Part shown: one piece after another, positions 36,046 to 49,638 of the stretch
Position numbering within the stretch: position 1 is the stretch's first letter
How the letters are laid out: the number at the start of each line of letters is the position of its first letter
From: Mytilus californianus
Taxonomy: Eukaryota; Mollusca; Bivalvia; Mytilida; Mytilidae
Length of the DNA stretch: 64,000 nucleotides
Reading direction: 5' to 3'
Assembly: GCF_021869535.1 (NCBI RefSeq)
Contig: NW_026262712.1
Coordinates: 112,899,640-112,963,639, forward strand
Program-made: the position numbers and the translations under genes
The notes under the pieces: generated by a model
What the model was told of the DNA's origin: nothing
The model's database searches: none
Seen by the model: only the letters and a program-made list of their open reading frames with translations

Positions 36046-37954
36046 TATGTTTTACAGGCATGACATATTGATATTTTCTAATGTAAAAGTGATTTATGGA
36101 CATGCAAACATTTTAACTTCTGATGGTGGAAAATAATTTCTAATTTAAATCTCGACCTGTCAAAAAACAAATGCAGAGCCAGAACTCTAAAACAATTTAA
36201 GCCGCACTTACAAGGTTGCTAAAACCTTTCCTAATGTAGCTGATAGTGTCACGTTTTTAAAGAAATATGAAAGAAAATAAGGCAAAGATTGATAAACCGT
36301 CAAATAAAGCCCGAATATAATTATGTTCTTTAAAAGCTAGAGGATAACAGGTGTCAATAGGCTGTTAATGTTTGTCTATTTCCTTTCACGTAACATATAT
36401 GCATAATCAACATCTTGACTTTCGTAAAATTGCAGGAAATTTATTTGTTTACATCTTTACATATTCAAACAGATACTATCGAAACCTACTTAAATCTTTC
36501 GTCATTTAAAAACGCATAGGTTTTAGAGGAAAAAATTATATTAACCGACTTTCTTTAATCAGAAGTTGACATTTCCTATAGGCGTGAAGCAGGAGTATAG
36601 AAAGCTACTTGGAAATAGTATAGACTGGTATGGTCTACTCCCGTCTTATATATATAAGAACGGTGATTGAACTGTTTGGCTATGCAGTATGGATAAATGC
36701 ACAGCAACCTCCGGTCAGAATTGGAATGTTTAATTCAATGTCACTTGTTGTAAGACAAACTTTCACGTTCCCTTTTCAAAATTCGTCAGAGTGGTCTAAG
36801 GGTGGCATGTTCGAAGGCAAAGTTTGTGATACCAATAAACATGCCCTCATTTTCCACTGTTTGATAGTAAATCATTCTTTTTTTATGATTTGAACTCTTT
36901 ATACCAAAAATATTTAAATATGCACTTTATCATTCCATAACAGTACCGGATAGGATATTTAAAACTTCATACTATTTTTTATTTACCATTATAAATGTAA
37001 AATTAACGACATCTAGATTAAGATTAGTATCTGTAATGTTAGACACTTCCCTTTAAAAAAAAATGTTTCGACTTTTATGTTTTTATTTGATAATCTGGTT
37101 ACACGTAACCCGTCCTGTTCAGTAAATTGTTTCTTATTTCTAAAAACTAAGGTGTGAGGGGAGCTCGTGTTTGGTTATAGCGGATAGTTAATACTTGGCG
37201 AATGAGATACATTTCCTAGAAAATTACGAATTTATAACATTTCTTATTAAACTGCAATCGAATATGCTGTATAAAAATATCCTTCAATGTGAAATCGGAT
37301 CTGATAATAATTTCGGTTAAAATCCGTTTCTTTTAAGTCATTGTACTATTTTTATTTAGATCGCTCTGACTTAGTTAAATAGAGTACTTATGTTTTTGAG
37401 TTGGTCTTTTAAAGTTTTTTAACACTGTGATGATTATTTGTTCGTTTCTTTGACCAAATAATCTACCGTTTAGCAAAACCATTCGTTTAATGTTCTTTTT
37501 ACTTATATTTAAGTACGAGGGAAAATATTATGTTTATCACTGGTCATTTTAATGTAGTGACAAAATGTCTGAAAACTGGACTAAAGAAGATGTTTATATT
37601 GCGACATTTGTATAGTTTCTCACATCGGTCAATGTCAGTTCTATGGATTAAACAGGTCATACCAGAGGGAAACAAAAAAGAATGAAGAAATATGATCAAA
37701 TTAAGAAAGAAAAGTTACATTTTCGTGTGTTTTCATCATTTTACCATTATTTTCTTCTTTCGTTATAGTGTTATTCGTTCTTCAGATACATTGATTTCGT
37801 CCAGCCAGAGTTATATGATTTGGTCCTAAATAAGAACCGTTTTTGTTTGGTCATGGGGTGGGCCTATTAATCGCGTATGTGGCAGATGGTTTTTTGTTCG
37901 ACTTTTGGCATTGAAATTAGCTGGGGTTTTTTTTCTATTTTTATTATAGAGATC
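36046..37954. other. AT-rich; possible D remnant
   Basis: Near 36,680-36,730, 'ctatgcagtatggataaatg' and 'cacagcaacctccggtcaga' resemble the D body. The 87-codon ORF over it is not convincing. No gene recognised in the rest. Confidence 0.3.
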
Positions 37955-38118
37955 CAAGAGATCGAGTTCAATTTTTGGGGCCCTTTATAGTTGGCTATTC
38001 GGTGTGAGCCAAGGCTCCGTGTTGAATACCGTACTTTGACCTATAATGGTTTACTTTTATAAATTCTGACTTGGATGGAGAGTTGTCTCATTGGCACTCA
38101 TACCACATCTTCTTATCT
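37955..38118 (-). repeat. Dispersed repeat B fragment
   Basis: 'gggccctttatagttggcta', 'gtgagccaaggctccgtgtt', 'gagttgtctcattggcactc' and 'ataccacatcttctt': the first ~160 bp of the 31,768 copy in reverse with few differences, so a fairly young copy. Confidence 0.75.
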
Positions 38119-40399
38119 AATTATAAAAATTTGGTGGAGATATGTATGGTGATCCATGCGATAATTTCTATATAAGCTTGTTAGAAATCTATATTTTAAT
38201 TGTTGCATGGCTTTATGTAGTGACATGTATATGCTTAATATGTGAATGATGCTTTGTTTTATTTGTTTTGTATAGTTTCACCAGAGCTAATATTTATATG
38301 TTTTATGATATGCCAAGTTCAAATAAAGTTATCTATGTCTATGCTTCGGTGAAAAGGCCCCGGGAGATTTATAGCTTTGTTATAATCAATGGCATAATAT
38401 CTGTTCATGCTGGAACACATATTCTGTACCCTTTATTCAGTAAGAAACAAATACTGTTATGTTTCTTCCAATGGAATGATATTTCCAGAATAATTCTTTC
38501 ATTTGGAACTAATATTATGATGGAACTTCTTTTCAAAGACATATTAGACTTTTAATTAGTAGTCTTTATGTTTGCGTCGTTGGGTTGATGTCTCATAGGC
38601 ATTTAGAGCAACGCCAATTTTTCATATCAAAATTAAAAGGGTAAAAGGATGGTAAGATGAAAAAAAATAATCCGAAAAAGGATTCTACAAACGTATTAAC
38701 AAACTGTCAAAATGATAGAAACAGATTAATGAAAATAACTGATGGTTTGGTGCTGGCTTTGGATAGGCACAATTGTTTGTGACGGGGATAAACTTGTTAT
38801 AAGTCTCTTATTTAAACTTATGTACTGTATTATTATGATGAGAACGTAAAGTCGTCAATGGGTGAAGATTTCAAGTCATTGAATTAACACTGAAAACTGT
38901 TATTATTTATATATCTATTTGTAAATGCATTCATTTATTCCAAAATATTTACTTATATAATTATCATTTTATAATAGAGTTGTTTCATATTCAAGATTAA
39001 CTTTTTAGTATTTTCTATTTTCTCAGAACTAGGTTAATCCTAATAAAAACAGACATTAAAAGTTTTCTTTTGTAAAGAAAAGAGAATTTTTTCAGATACG
39101 AATTATTGATTTCAATAGTGATACAGTTTTTATTGCTGACTTGTGTGTGGGCTCAAGATATCAAAAGTTCAACCATCCAAATCGGCTGCAAATATTCAAC
39201 ATCGAATCATGATTGACCAGCCCCTATCACTTCCATCTCTTTATGAACGATAATAAAAGAATAAACCTAGACTGGAAAAGCTATTATTCTGTGAATCATG
39301 AGAAAATTTTATGACTTCAAGGGTACTTGAAAATAATGAAGCAGTCAGTAAAGACAACATATACGATAGGTACAAGCTATATCTGTTAATTTTGGTCGTT
39401 AAATATCTATAATTATGATAGGATGAAACGACCTTACAAGTACACGTGTCGAGTGGCGCCTATTCGACCTCGGAGGTCTGTAGCCGTAAATCAGTCATGT
39501 CTTCACCGGCGACTGACCAGATGTCAACACTGTTCAAGCAATGTCAGTTTCTTATATTTTGATCGATTACAAATTTTACAATATTTCGTACTGTTATTAT
39601 TTCAGTTCATCAAGTTACAAAATTCCACAAAGTTTAAAAAAAAAGATTAAGTAAGCCAGGATAAGTGCAAAAAGGTTACAAGCAGTGTCAGAACGATAAA
39701 ACAAATTGAAATTGTAAAAAAGTTTGTGACAATAGCAGAACTAAGTCAGATAATCGACATAACCCGAAGTTAGATTGAGAGAAAACACCACAGTGACTAA
39801 TATCCTTTGTCATAATGAGAACATATGTAAACCCCATAAGCTGGAGCAGACTGCTCAAGAATGGGAAGTGGACAATAGAGAAAAATGAAATCATCGTGTT
39901 TGTTAAATATCAGTTTTTTGGTTGTTCGCCAACGTCATTTTCAAGACAAAGATTGAGTTTTGAAGCAATGTTCTTGTTAACTAATGCAACAATATAAACA
40001 TCAATTGCAATTATTTTGTACACGTCTGACGACTAAATCTTACCAAAAGACCTCTAGAGGTCAACACAGTCTTCAACAACAGACAGGTGTCAAATACATA
40101 TGTCAATCTTTAATTATACCGAGTCTATAAAGTTGTAAGTGACCAAAACATTTAAGATAAGACCAAAAAACAAAAAAAAAATATATAAAAAAAAAATAAG
40201 AAATACATATAAAAAAACGCTGAGGAGGTTCCTGACATGAACATGTGGTGAGGTACAATAACCAATAGTTTAGGTCTGGTAGTCCGAAAAGAGATTAATA
40301 AAGAGGCGGAGGATACCTAAGGGACAAAATAAATTCATGAGTCTTATCAAAATGTGTGCACTCATTAAACCAATTTGTATTGTTTTACATTTGACATGT
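38119..40399. other. AT-rich, no gene seen
   Basis: ORFs such as 38,268-38,555 (95 codons) have no recognisable domain or signal. A B-variant piece ('gggttgatgtctcataggca') sits at about 38,580. A fragment 'gaggcggaggatacctaagg' near 40,304 resembles the end of a family C tail. Confidence 0.35.
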
Positions 40400-40545
40400 T
40401 GGGACCTTTTATAGTTTGCTATGCAGTATGGATTTTGCACATAATGTTGAAGGCCCTACGATAACTTTTACGTCATTTAATCTCTGGTGAAAAGTCTCAA
40501 TGGAAATCATGCCACATCTTCTTATTTTTATACCAGTATACATAC
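40400..40545 (-). repeat. Dispersed repeat B fragment (diverged)
   Basis: 'gggaccttttatagtttgct', 'atgcagtatggattttgcac', 'atgccacatcttcttatttt'. Confidence 0.6.
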
Positions 40546-41439
40546 AAATGAATCGTAATACTTACGAAGCCATGAAAAGTAGTAGGAGTGGAATACGCAC
40601 CACCAAGTATTATATAATATTCATGCAAGCTTAAATAGTGTCGTAGAAGAAATGGGCCTTTACTTCAATCGTATGTAACAAATCTACTTACAAGGAACAA
40701 ATAATGCCAATCCTGTATTTATATTTGATGTAATTATATATTTTACACCTTAGCGATAACGTACTCGTGGATATATAATTTCTTTTTTATGATATTAAAA
40801 GGATATTTTTAACCACTAGTAATTGTACAATCTGTCATTTTTTGAATCGGATCAACTCTCAAACTTTGAAGGGTATAATAAGCCTTGTTCCTAGTAGTAA
40901 GGATGGTTTCAGAAATATTTTATCAATGATATGACAAGTAAATACAATGTAAATCACTGTTCATATAAAGTTACTTTGAACATGAGAGTTTATTATATAT
41001 CATGATAGATAACCTCTCATGTCCTTAAAACTCTTTATCTTTCCTAATGTCTTTTCATACATGTACCAAATACGTCACAAACAAGGTCAAAATATAACCC
41101 GACGGATGAAGTATCTTATACGTACTCTGTTTATTTGGAATTCATTCTAAATAATAAGCGCAGAAGCTGCTTCCACGCCAGTTCTGCCGTTCTGCGTTAT
41201 TGTGCTATTTTTGCTATTTTTTGTTGCTTTTTTTAATCTCTGATACTGCCAAATCTTCATACCTGTTTAATCTGCAGCTTAGGTTTTACCTACAGTATTT
41301 GTTTTCCATATAAGTATGTAGGTTTTGCTTAACTGTTTTTATTAGATACTTTTTACTGTTTACCATCGGTAATTTCACTGATTGAGATTAAGATGTGTAG
41401 AATTGAGAATTAGAACAAAAGTAGCTTCGGTATATGTAT

Positions 41440-41645
41440 ATAGGCAATAAAATACCAAAAGGATAATCAAGCTCATAAGTCGGAAACAAACTGACAATGT
41501 CATGGCGATAAACAACAGTACACAAAACACAACAAAGAACAAAGACTGAGCAACACGAACCCCACCAAATTCCGGGGGTGATCTTAGGTGCTCCGGAATG
41601 GTAATAAGATTCTGCTCCACACGTGGCACCCATCGTGTTTAAATT
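41440..41645 (-). mobile_element. Family C tail copy
   Basis: 'aataccaaaaggataatcaa', 'acaatgtcatggcgataaac', 'cacgaaccccaccaaattcc', 'ggtgctccggaatggtaata', 'ctccacacgtggcacccatc': the full tail as at 30,503-30,730. ORFs on the minus strand here are repeat by-products. Confidence 0.65.
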
Positions 41646-42475
41646 GCGTCATCTTTCACCATCTTTAGTAGTTGCCATAAGCTTTTTCATGCCGTTCTTT
41701 TAGGAAAATTGTCGCTGATTGTAGATCTCGGTACTCTATTAAATTACAATCAAACATGTTATAGATCACATATATTAAGTTTGTTGTCCAGCTGTAATGA
41801 TATAAATCACGTGATATAAATGTATTTTGAATCTCAGTTCAATTATCACCTCTCTTATAAAGTCAGTTTTCTTAGGTCCCGACCTCCATATACAGGTTTG
41901 ACTGTACTATAATCTGGACGATTCCGTGCTTGACATATCGTATAGATAATGTTCAATGGTTGATAACTGTATATATAAAAGTTAACCTTTAACTTGTCGT
42001 TTGAATTTTTGTTATTGTTTAGTTGTTGTCTAAGTTGCGCATACCCAATATATCCTTCTTTTAATTTAAGAAAGTACGTTGTGAATGAATTGAAATCATA
42101 CTCCTGAAGATCTGCATTCATCAACAACAACAACACTATTGGTGGTTTTCAGCGTGGATTGCAGTGCTTGCTTTTTTTCCCACAATTTCTCAATGTTTTA
42201 GTTGTAATCACCTTGTTATAACAATAATATTTGAATCCATATAATTTTGTCAATTATAGATGGTTATAACAAATAAGCTGCCTGGGGACAAGCAATAAAA
42301 CACAGAGAGTCGAAACATACTTTCGACCTTATTGTCTTTATGTGCAAAAAATGTGCATTATATTTTGGAACATGCGTGATCTGTATATTAAAGTGCATGT
42401 TAATAATACTTTTTTGTTCATTTTTTCAGGTCAATCTTATTTACACACCAATCTATTGTTTTAGTTATATCTCTC
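41646..42475. other. No gene seen
   Basis: A 93-codon minus ORF (41,855-42,136) runs over a (caa)n stretch and has no domain. Confidence 0.3.
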
Positions 42476-42565
42476 ACCAGTAACTAATGTCACATATCCA
42501 ATGTCACCAGTAACTAATGTCACATATCCAATGTCACCAGTAACTAATGTCACATATCCAATGTT
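42476..42565. repeat. 30-bp minisatellite, 3 copies
   Basis: Three identical or near-identical units, caccagtaactaatgtcaca plus tatccaatgt. Confidence 0.93.
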
Positions 42566-43384
42566 GACAATAAATCATACCAAATACAATCTTAATTTCT
42601 TTTTTTCAAATATGACATATATATATATATATAATAATCAATGATTTATCAACTTTCTTGTTAGTTACAGAATTCATCCTTCAACTTCTTACGCAATGGC
42701 GATAACATTGTATTCTTAATCTTATACTTGATAAAATTGGTGATTTATAAGTTAAGACTTTAACAACCCCACAAACTTTCAATGAACATTTTGAAAAATA
42801 ATATATTTTCTTCTGCATAAATCACAAATGTCAACACGCAGAATATTCATTCATACTATCCATTTGTAATGTGAACTGTGTTATATTGACGTATACCCTA
42901 TACATCTACTTATCATGTACGTGTATGTAAGCACCAGAACATGAATACAGCCATTTATGTTTGCACTACTTTTATTTAGCTTTAAAAAACAAATATTTAA
43001 ACTAACTTGATTATGTAGTCAATGTTTAGACCAAGGATGCTTGAGAAAAAAAATTCTACACGTTTTATCGTATTGAATTTAATAGTTTACAACAAATACT
43101 GTAATGCTGTATTATTGAATATTTCCATACTCGTGTACCCATGTATCATATATACATGTACCCCTTATTTGATCTCGATTTACTTGTCCTTGGCTCCTGT
43201 CTGCATGAAAATCTGACAGACCTGTCAAATTTTAGAAATATGGTACAAATATAAACATAGATGGCCTTTGCGGACATTTAAGAGGGTCTGGATGGGGATA
43301 TTAATTTCTGTATTGGAATTAATAATGTGGATAACTACTACAGTTTTTTTTTAAGGTATATGAAATAAAGTTAATCCTGAAAGA
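42566..43384. other. AT-rich; short (TA)n at about 42,616-42,632
   Basis: No gene recognised. Confidence 0.3.
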
Positions 43385-43490
43385 AGCTGTGGTGTATACG
43401 TCAATGAGACAGTCACCCAACAACACAAACAAAAGACATTAAAGAGGTCAACACACGGTCTTCAACAATAGACAGGTGTCTATACAGTGT
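43385..43490 (+). repeat. B-like variant repeat
   Basis: 'gctgtggtgtatacgtcaat' then 'gagacagtcacccaacaaca' and 'acacacggtcttcaacaata' with 'gacaggtgtc'. A related subfamily of B, also seen near 40,050 and 45,925. Confidence 0.5.
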
Positions 43491-43682
43491 CATCACTAAA
43501 TTGCCCAGAATCCATTAGAGTAGTTTTTCGCGGAAGGTCTATTCGTTTATTAATTAATGCTAAGCAGACGTTGATTCGCACTTGTAACAGTTATATCTTG
43601 CATTTTATATGACACAATGCTCATTCTCATCATGTTTCTTGCAGGAGGAATTATTTTTTAGTTCTTACCAGACTTGCATATT

Positions 43683-43697
43683 CTCCCCCCCCCCCCC
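43683..43697. repeat. C homopolymer tract
   Basis: About 15 C in a row. Confidence 0.9.
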
Positions 43698-43859
43698 GAA
43701 AATCAAATGTTCATAATTTCGTATTCTTTTACGACCAGTCGTATGTGAATTTAATCTTGAGAATACGGAAAAACCCTATTCTCTGCTAAAACTGTAATTC
43801 TGCTTTTTTATAGTTATACACTGAACTATTAATGTAGCGCTGTATATATAGTGTATGTG

Positions 43860-43955
43860 TTTCTTTATTAGTCAGATATGGCCTATTACATCCACTTCAT
43901 TTGAACTTTGGTGGATAGTTGTCTCATTGGCAATCATACCACATCTCCTCTTTTT
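43860..43955 (-). repeat. Dispersed repeat B fragment
   Basis: 'tacatccacttcatttgaac', 'gatagttgtctcattggcaa', 'tcataccacatctcctc'. Very like the copy at 60,050-60,175. Confidence 0.6.
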
Positions 43956-46429
43956 TATATGGAGTCAGTTTACAATTTGGTTTATTACAAGAATTATACA
44001 TGCATTTTGAATCCGTAACTTATTGTCACGTACTAAATAACTTATAAAGATGATACTACAGTTCTCAAATTACAGGAAGAGTTTTTGCACAAAACAGGAT
44101 TTTTACCAAGTTGAAATTACTTGGATACACGTATATACATTGTATATGTACTCTTTGTCCCTTTTTATATATTGCAGACCAATATATTCCTACTCAAGAG
44201 ATTTATGAATTTTGTTTTTCATTTCAATTATCTCCACCCTTCTTTATTTTTTTGTCATCACGGAAAATTCAGCATGAAAGTTTTGTGAAGTAGAAAAAAA
44301 TTGACGCACAATCAGGAGTTAACAAATACGCCATTATAACTGACACATCTACATGCATGCCTCACTCGAAATATTTAACACAAAAAGTATACTCATATTG
44401 ATACGATTAATGAATTATCAATTTTCAGCATAATCATGTAGTCATTCGAAACAATGCTGTAATCGGTCACCGAACGAAAAGATTCATATTGTGAAGTGCT
44501 GCTGGAACTTTTAGTTATTCGCCTCTCTTATTCGCCTTTATCCGCTTTTGTCGATTCTCTCCCTTGATAATTACATACGGGTATGTTTGTTATTTAATTG
44601 ACTTCTCTGTGTCTATACAACACTGCTGAGTCTATCCGTGATTATCGTATAACAGCTGAATGACGTCACACTGTGATAGCAGAACCTACCAGGCTTACTT
44701 CCGATAGGAATATCTAGCGTAAACAATTTTTTAATTAAATTACCAGAATTTGGTAAACAGATAATCGGTGTAAATATCGTAAAATATCAGCCCATCGACG
44801 TATTATGAATCTTTATTTCGCGCGTTTTGCTCACTCACCAAAATGATTCACAATGTGACTTTACATGATAACAATGTGCACAAAATCCGATAATCTATGC
44901 TGATAAAGGTATTTGTCTTTTCTTAAAGACTTTATATTAACAACTGAAAATCTGATGTTTTTGTGGAGTTAGGTTTCTGTCTTATTGACGTACATGCAAC
45001 ACATCCCTTTTTATTTACGGCGGATTTTTTTTTAACAATATTAAGAATCATCGTGTTTTCTTTGTTTTTCACGGAGCTGAATTCTCGGCGAAACTTGGTT
45101 ATGCTTTAGTTTGTTTGTTTAACTATCTATTTTATAATTTTGATTGTCTTTTCCTTCTACCGTTCAATGATTTTATTTTGTATCACAGTCTCTACGAGAC
45201 TCGTCTAGCCACTATTTGGATCTATGTCTTGATTCGCTTTTTGGTAAGTTTACCTTCTTCAATTCCAGTACTTGCTACATTCCATGTATCGCATTCAATG
45301 TAAGGATATAATGTCGTCTACATTGTCACATTATCCTATTGTATAAATGAGGTTATGTGATATTTACCAATGTACCACACATCGACTGATTGGTAGTATA
45401 AAGTGGTGTTCAACAATTAATATATAAAGCAGATTCGTCAAAAGTTTAGAACTACATGTATTTGCATATAAAGTTGTTTGTTGACAATTTTATAGTTTGA
45501 ATAAATACAAGGCGTTGGTTGATAGTACTTGTTTCAACCCCAAAGCCTTTTATCTTACTTTTTGTTCTTGTTCTTTAATAATAATAGAGGTTAGAGGTCA
45601 CCAAGCTCTTCAGTTATTAGTCAGAAAAGATATGTTGAAAAATGCACTTGTATATACAAAAAAAAAACAAATACATAGAATAAGATATACCAATATGGAA
45701 AATGTTTGACACGGATTATTCAGTGCTTGGGAATGTTTGTATCAGCGAGGAGGACGAATTCATTCCATTTCTGGTGTCACGTTCAGTAAATCCGTCTTGT
45801 TTTGTGAAAATAAGTGTAAATATATTGATCCCTATCTTGAATGTAATTAAATTAACTGTACCAATTTTTCTGCAACAGAAACTACGTTATTACGTATTTA
45901 ACATTGTTACAATCCAGCATGACTATATGGAGATGTGGCACAAACATCAATGAGACAGCAAGACAACGTCATGAAAACCAAACTAATATTACTGTTATAT
46001 ACATAAACACATTGACGGTTCTACAATCTGTCGATACCTGTATTTTGGCGTTGCTCAACGTCACGTTTTTCTCTGACTGTTGGTGACGTCTTTACACTAA
46101 ATCCTTGGATGTTGGATGTGTGCTGAGTGATACTTTAGTCTTAGATACATGATTTTTTTATTAGTTGTTATTAGTTTTGAACTAGCTGACAGTAACTGCA
46201 AGTACTTTCAGAGCAGTACCTAGTGTGTTTTTTTGTCATAGGGATGTATAGATACCCTGTCACGTCTGGTCTGTGTTTTTGTTACTTGTTTTTCTGCTAT
46301 GTATCTGATGAGTTAACCTTTTCCAACTGCTTTTTATAGTTTGTTCTTATGTTGTACTGGTACAATACTGTACCAGATTAGGGCAGGTTTAGGCGCCCAC
46401 TAATATGTTTAACCTCGCCAAATTCTGTA
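43956..46429. other. AT-rich, no gene seen
   Basis: Several 60-83 codon ORFs (45,115-45,303; 45,497-45,709; 45,702-45,953) lack domains. A B-like variant piece lies at 45,925-45,985 ('ggagatgtggcacaaacatc', 'aatgagacagcaagacaacg'). Confidence 0.35.
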
Positions 46430-46715
46430 TTTTACTGTCCCAAGTCAGGAGCCTGTAATTCAATGGTTGTCGTTTGTTGCTGTATATCATATTTGTATTT
46501 CGTTCATTGTTTTTTTACATAAATCAGGCTGTTATTTTTCTCGTTTGAATCGTTTTACATTTGTCATTTCAGGGCCTTTCATAGCTGACTATGCGGTATG
46601 GGTTTTGCTCGTTGTTGAAGGCCGTACTGTAACCTGTAGTTGTTAACTTCTATACAATTTGGTGCATGGAGAGTTGTCTCATTGGCAATTATACCACATC
46701 TTCTTATTTTTATAC
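46430..46715 (-). repeat. Dispersed repeat B copy
   Basis: 'gtcccaagtcaggagcctgt', 'aattcaatggttgtcg', 'agggcctttcatagctgact', 'atgcggtatgggttttgctc', 'gttgttgaaggccgtactgt', 'tgtctcattggcaattatac'. It shows the single-copy state of the 64-bp segment amplified at 24,844-25,481. Confidence 0.7.
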
Positions 46716-46852
46716 ATTGTTATGTATTATGGTTTACATGATTATATTATCAATTTATATTATATTCCATGTTTGAGCTGTTTTTCTTCTATATCACCTA
46801 TTTTGTAATTGTTTAATACTAATCATTGTACTGATTTTTCCCATAATTGGTC

Positions 46853-46875
46853 CACACCTCACCTCACCTCACCTC
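46853..46875. repeat. (ACCTC)n short tandem repeat
   Basis: About four and a half pentamers. Confidence 0.9.
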
Positions 46876-46974
46876 ACAAAGGTTTTAGTAGTTTACTAGT
46901 TCAGTGTAACATACAAAACCTGAGGGAATCGCAAGCGATATATGTTAACCGTCTCCTGCTATGTATGCAACACC

Positions 46975-47160
46975 CGCCATGCGAATCCACATCGTCACAA
47001 TCTGGATAGGACACCATTGGTAGAATTACGGATGAAACGACTTTACTGGTATCCAAAGATCTAAGACCGATAAAAACATGTCGCTAGTGAGTTGAGACAC
47101 CAACATATCGTATCGGTCAACCAATTCGTGATGGTGACGGTAAAATTATTTTAATGTCGA
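46975..47160 (-). repeat. Possible decayed RT-element fragment
   Basis: 'ggtcaaccaattcgtgatgg' followed by 'gacggtaaaatt' resembles the family C RT region at about 30,860-30,900 ('caaccaactcgtgatggca'). The rest is too diverged to place. Confidence 0.3.
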
Positions 47161-47260
47161 TTTCAATATGATTAAAATTCAGATTTATCTTAACTCGCGT
47201 GCGTGTATATATAAGCCCAAATAAGGATAACGAAATCTGAGATCTATATTTTAATTAGAT
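47161..47260 (+). repeat. Left direct repeat flanking the 28/60-bp array
   Basis: About 100 bp sharing 'tgattaaaattca', 'aactcgcgtgc', 'aggataacgaaatc' and 'gagatctata' in the same order and orientation with 48,434-48,535, at roughly 80% identity. Confidence 0.7.
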
Positions 47261-47429
47261 TGTGTCGATTCAGATTTCATAACACTGTTGGAGCAGTTTT
47301 GTGTAAGAACAATCCTGTAAACGAAGTCTCGGCCATCATATAAAACAGACACAGAGTACACATCAAAGAAACAAATACGACAATAACAATTTATCTAACA
47401 AAAATAGAAAGTTGTCATCAGATGGCAAA

Positions 47430-48256
47430 ATGTCCACACTCTGTGACAGGCTGTAAATTACCCACACTCTGTGACAGGCTGTAAACAACCCACACTCTGT
47501 AACAGGCTTAAAACAACCCATACTCTCAAGCTGTAAGCAACCACACTCTGTGACAGGCTGTAAACAACCCACACTCTGTGACAGGCCGAAACAATACACA
47601 CTCTGTGACAGGCTGTCAATAACCCACACTCTGTGAGAGGTTGTAAACAATCCACATTCTGAGACAGGCTGTAAACAACCCACACTCTGTAACAGGCTTA
47701 AAACAACCCACACTCTCAATCTGTAAGCAACCACACTCTGTGACAGGCTGTAAACAATACACACTCTGTGACAGGCTGTCAATAACCCACACTCTGTGAC
47801 AGGCTGTAAACAATCCACATTATGAGACAGGCTGTTAACAACCCACATTCTGTGACAGGCTTTAAACAATCTCGTGTCTAGGCAGATTAGGAATACTAAT
47901 GCCCACACTCTGTGACAGGCTGTAAACAACCCCGAGTCTAGGCAGATTAGGAATATTAATGCCCACACTCTGTGACAGGCTGTAAACAACCCCGAGTCTA
48001 CGCAGATTACAAATACTAATGCCCATACTCTGTGACAGGCTGTAAACAACCCCGAGTCTAGGCAGATTAGGAATACTAATGCCCACACTCTGTGACATGC
48101 TGTAAACAACCCACTCTGTGACAGGCTGTAAACAACCCAAACTCTGTGACAGACTGTAAACAACCCCGAGTCTACGCAGATTAGAAATACTAATGCCCTT
48201 ACTTTGTGACAAGCTGTAAACAACCCCGAGTCTAGGCAGATTAGGAATACTAACTA
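47430..48256. repeat. Composite minisatellite, 28-bp and 60-bp units
   Basis: The left part (47,430-47,875) is built from ~28-bp units ('cacactctgtgacaggctgt', then 'aaacaaccca'), with a larger block (about 47,490-47,680) repeated again at 47,681-47,840. The right part (about 47,876-48,256) has exact 60-bp units made of a new 32-bp segment ('gagtctaggcagattaggaa') plus one 28-bp unit. A 286-codon minus-strand ORF and several overlapping ones result from the repeat having few stop codons; I do not regard them as genes. Confidence 0.92.
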
Positions 48257-48433
48257 GAGAGAGTAAACAAACAAAATTTGAGAGACAACACACAATAAGA
48301 CACGGAAAGAATCTTCACTTGGAAAAAGCAGAAAACCTGGCTGGGAAAAACTTGTTTTTGTGAATCCCCAACCCTTCTCATATACATCCATTTGATAATA
48401 AAACACACTAATGGTAGCAGTGTTTATATCCCG

Positions 48434-48535
48434 CTCAATCTGATTAAAATTCAAATCTATAACAACTCGCGTGCTCGTATTTGGAAGCTTATATGAGGAT
48501 AACGAAATCAGAGATCTATAATTTAATTAGATTTG
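48434..48535 (+). repeat. Right direct repeat flanking the 28/60-bp array
   Basis: Partner of 47,161-47,260. Confidence 0.7.
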
Positions 48536-49638
48536 AGTTTCGCCAAACTCAATAGGTAGCGGATTATATCGGTGTTGCAAGGAATATTAATTATGTATGA
48601 TTAGGGAAAAGATGCCTGTACCAAGTCAGGAATATGGCAGTTGTTTTCCATTCGTTTGATGTGTTTGAGCTTTTGATTCTGCCATTTGATAAAGAACTTT
48701 CCGTTTTGAATTTTCCTTGGAGTTCGATATTTTTGATATTTTACTTTTTTCTAATATTTGTCTTGTAGATTAAAATCACTCTTTAGTTTTGTTGCGTGAA
48801 AAGAAATTTCGACATCTTTTTTTCGGGTAACAAAATGACTTCGTTATTCTTATATACCCAGTCTCCAGTATTTATTTTTACAATGTAAAACATTCTTATA
48901 TCTTATTTTCCTGGGTTGTGTAGGTAATCTACCTACAAAATAAAATGTGGATTAAAATTGTCCATAAAAGGATGATAACATTGTATACTTTATCTTACTC
49001 TTGATAAAACTAATAATTTATATTTTGAAAAACTTCGTAAGATTGTAAATCCCGCTATAAACTGTACACAAACTGTAAAGATATTCATTCATAAAATCTA
49101 TGTAAAATACATTCAGAGAAAAAAATATCGGTCATGTTTTAAATAAGATTGTGTTTGATCGTTTAAGTAAATATTAAGTTTCTCAATGTTACAGGATATT
49201 TACTCGTTTATTGTCGACCACTAATTTCAATAAGGACACTTATATCTCGACCTATTTGATAAAAAAATCATTTTAAATCTGCCGTGTTTTTAAAATTACA
49301 CAGGTAAAAACATTGCAGATATATTTCATTAAATCTATGAATGAACTATACCAAGAGTAGTTGTCGCCTACGTTAGGTAAAAATATATATACAGGACTCG
49401 ATCAAGCGTGCGCTTGATAGTATGATTGACATTCGGAACTAGGTTCGCTTCCGATATATGAGAGGGTCTAACGAGACAGAAATTAATGTTGTATCAGCCT
49501 TCACAGTGTCGATATGGGAAGATGTGTATGCTTTATTGATAACATATAAATTATTTGCATATTAACAGGGAATTAAAGTAGTAGTAATTTATATTGTCTG
49601 CATTTTTCATGGACATAAATTTTAACTGTATATTTAAG
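48536..49638 (+). promoter_or_regulatory. Upstream region of the LRR gene
   Basis: No coding sequence recognised. Close to the start are a TATA-like 'catataaa' (49,543-49,550) and the octamer atttgcat (49,553-49,560); their role is guesswork, and an untranslated upstream exon cannot be excluded. A small palindrome atcaagc/gcttgat lies near 49,402-49,419. Confidence 0.2.

Noticed and set aside
38268-38555. 95-codon ORF
   Set aside because: No domain or signal peptide, and no supporting splice sites recognised.
47363-48293. Long minus-strand ORFs (up to 286 codons) with repeating LSQS/CHRVW motifs
   Set aside because: They coincide exactly with the 28/60-bp minisatellite, are open in several frames and have no non-repetitive flank or domain.
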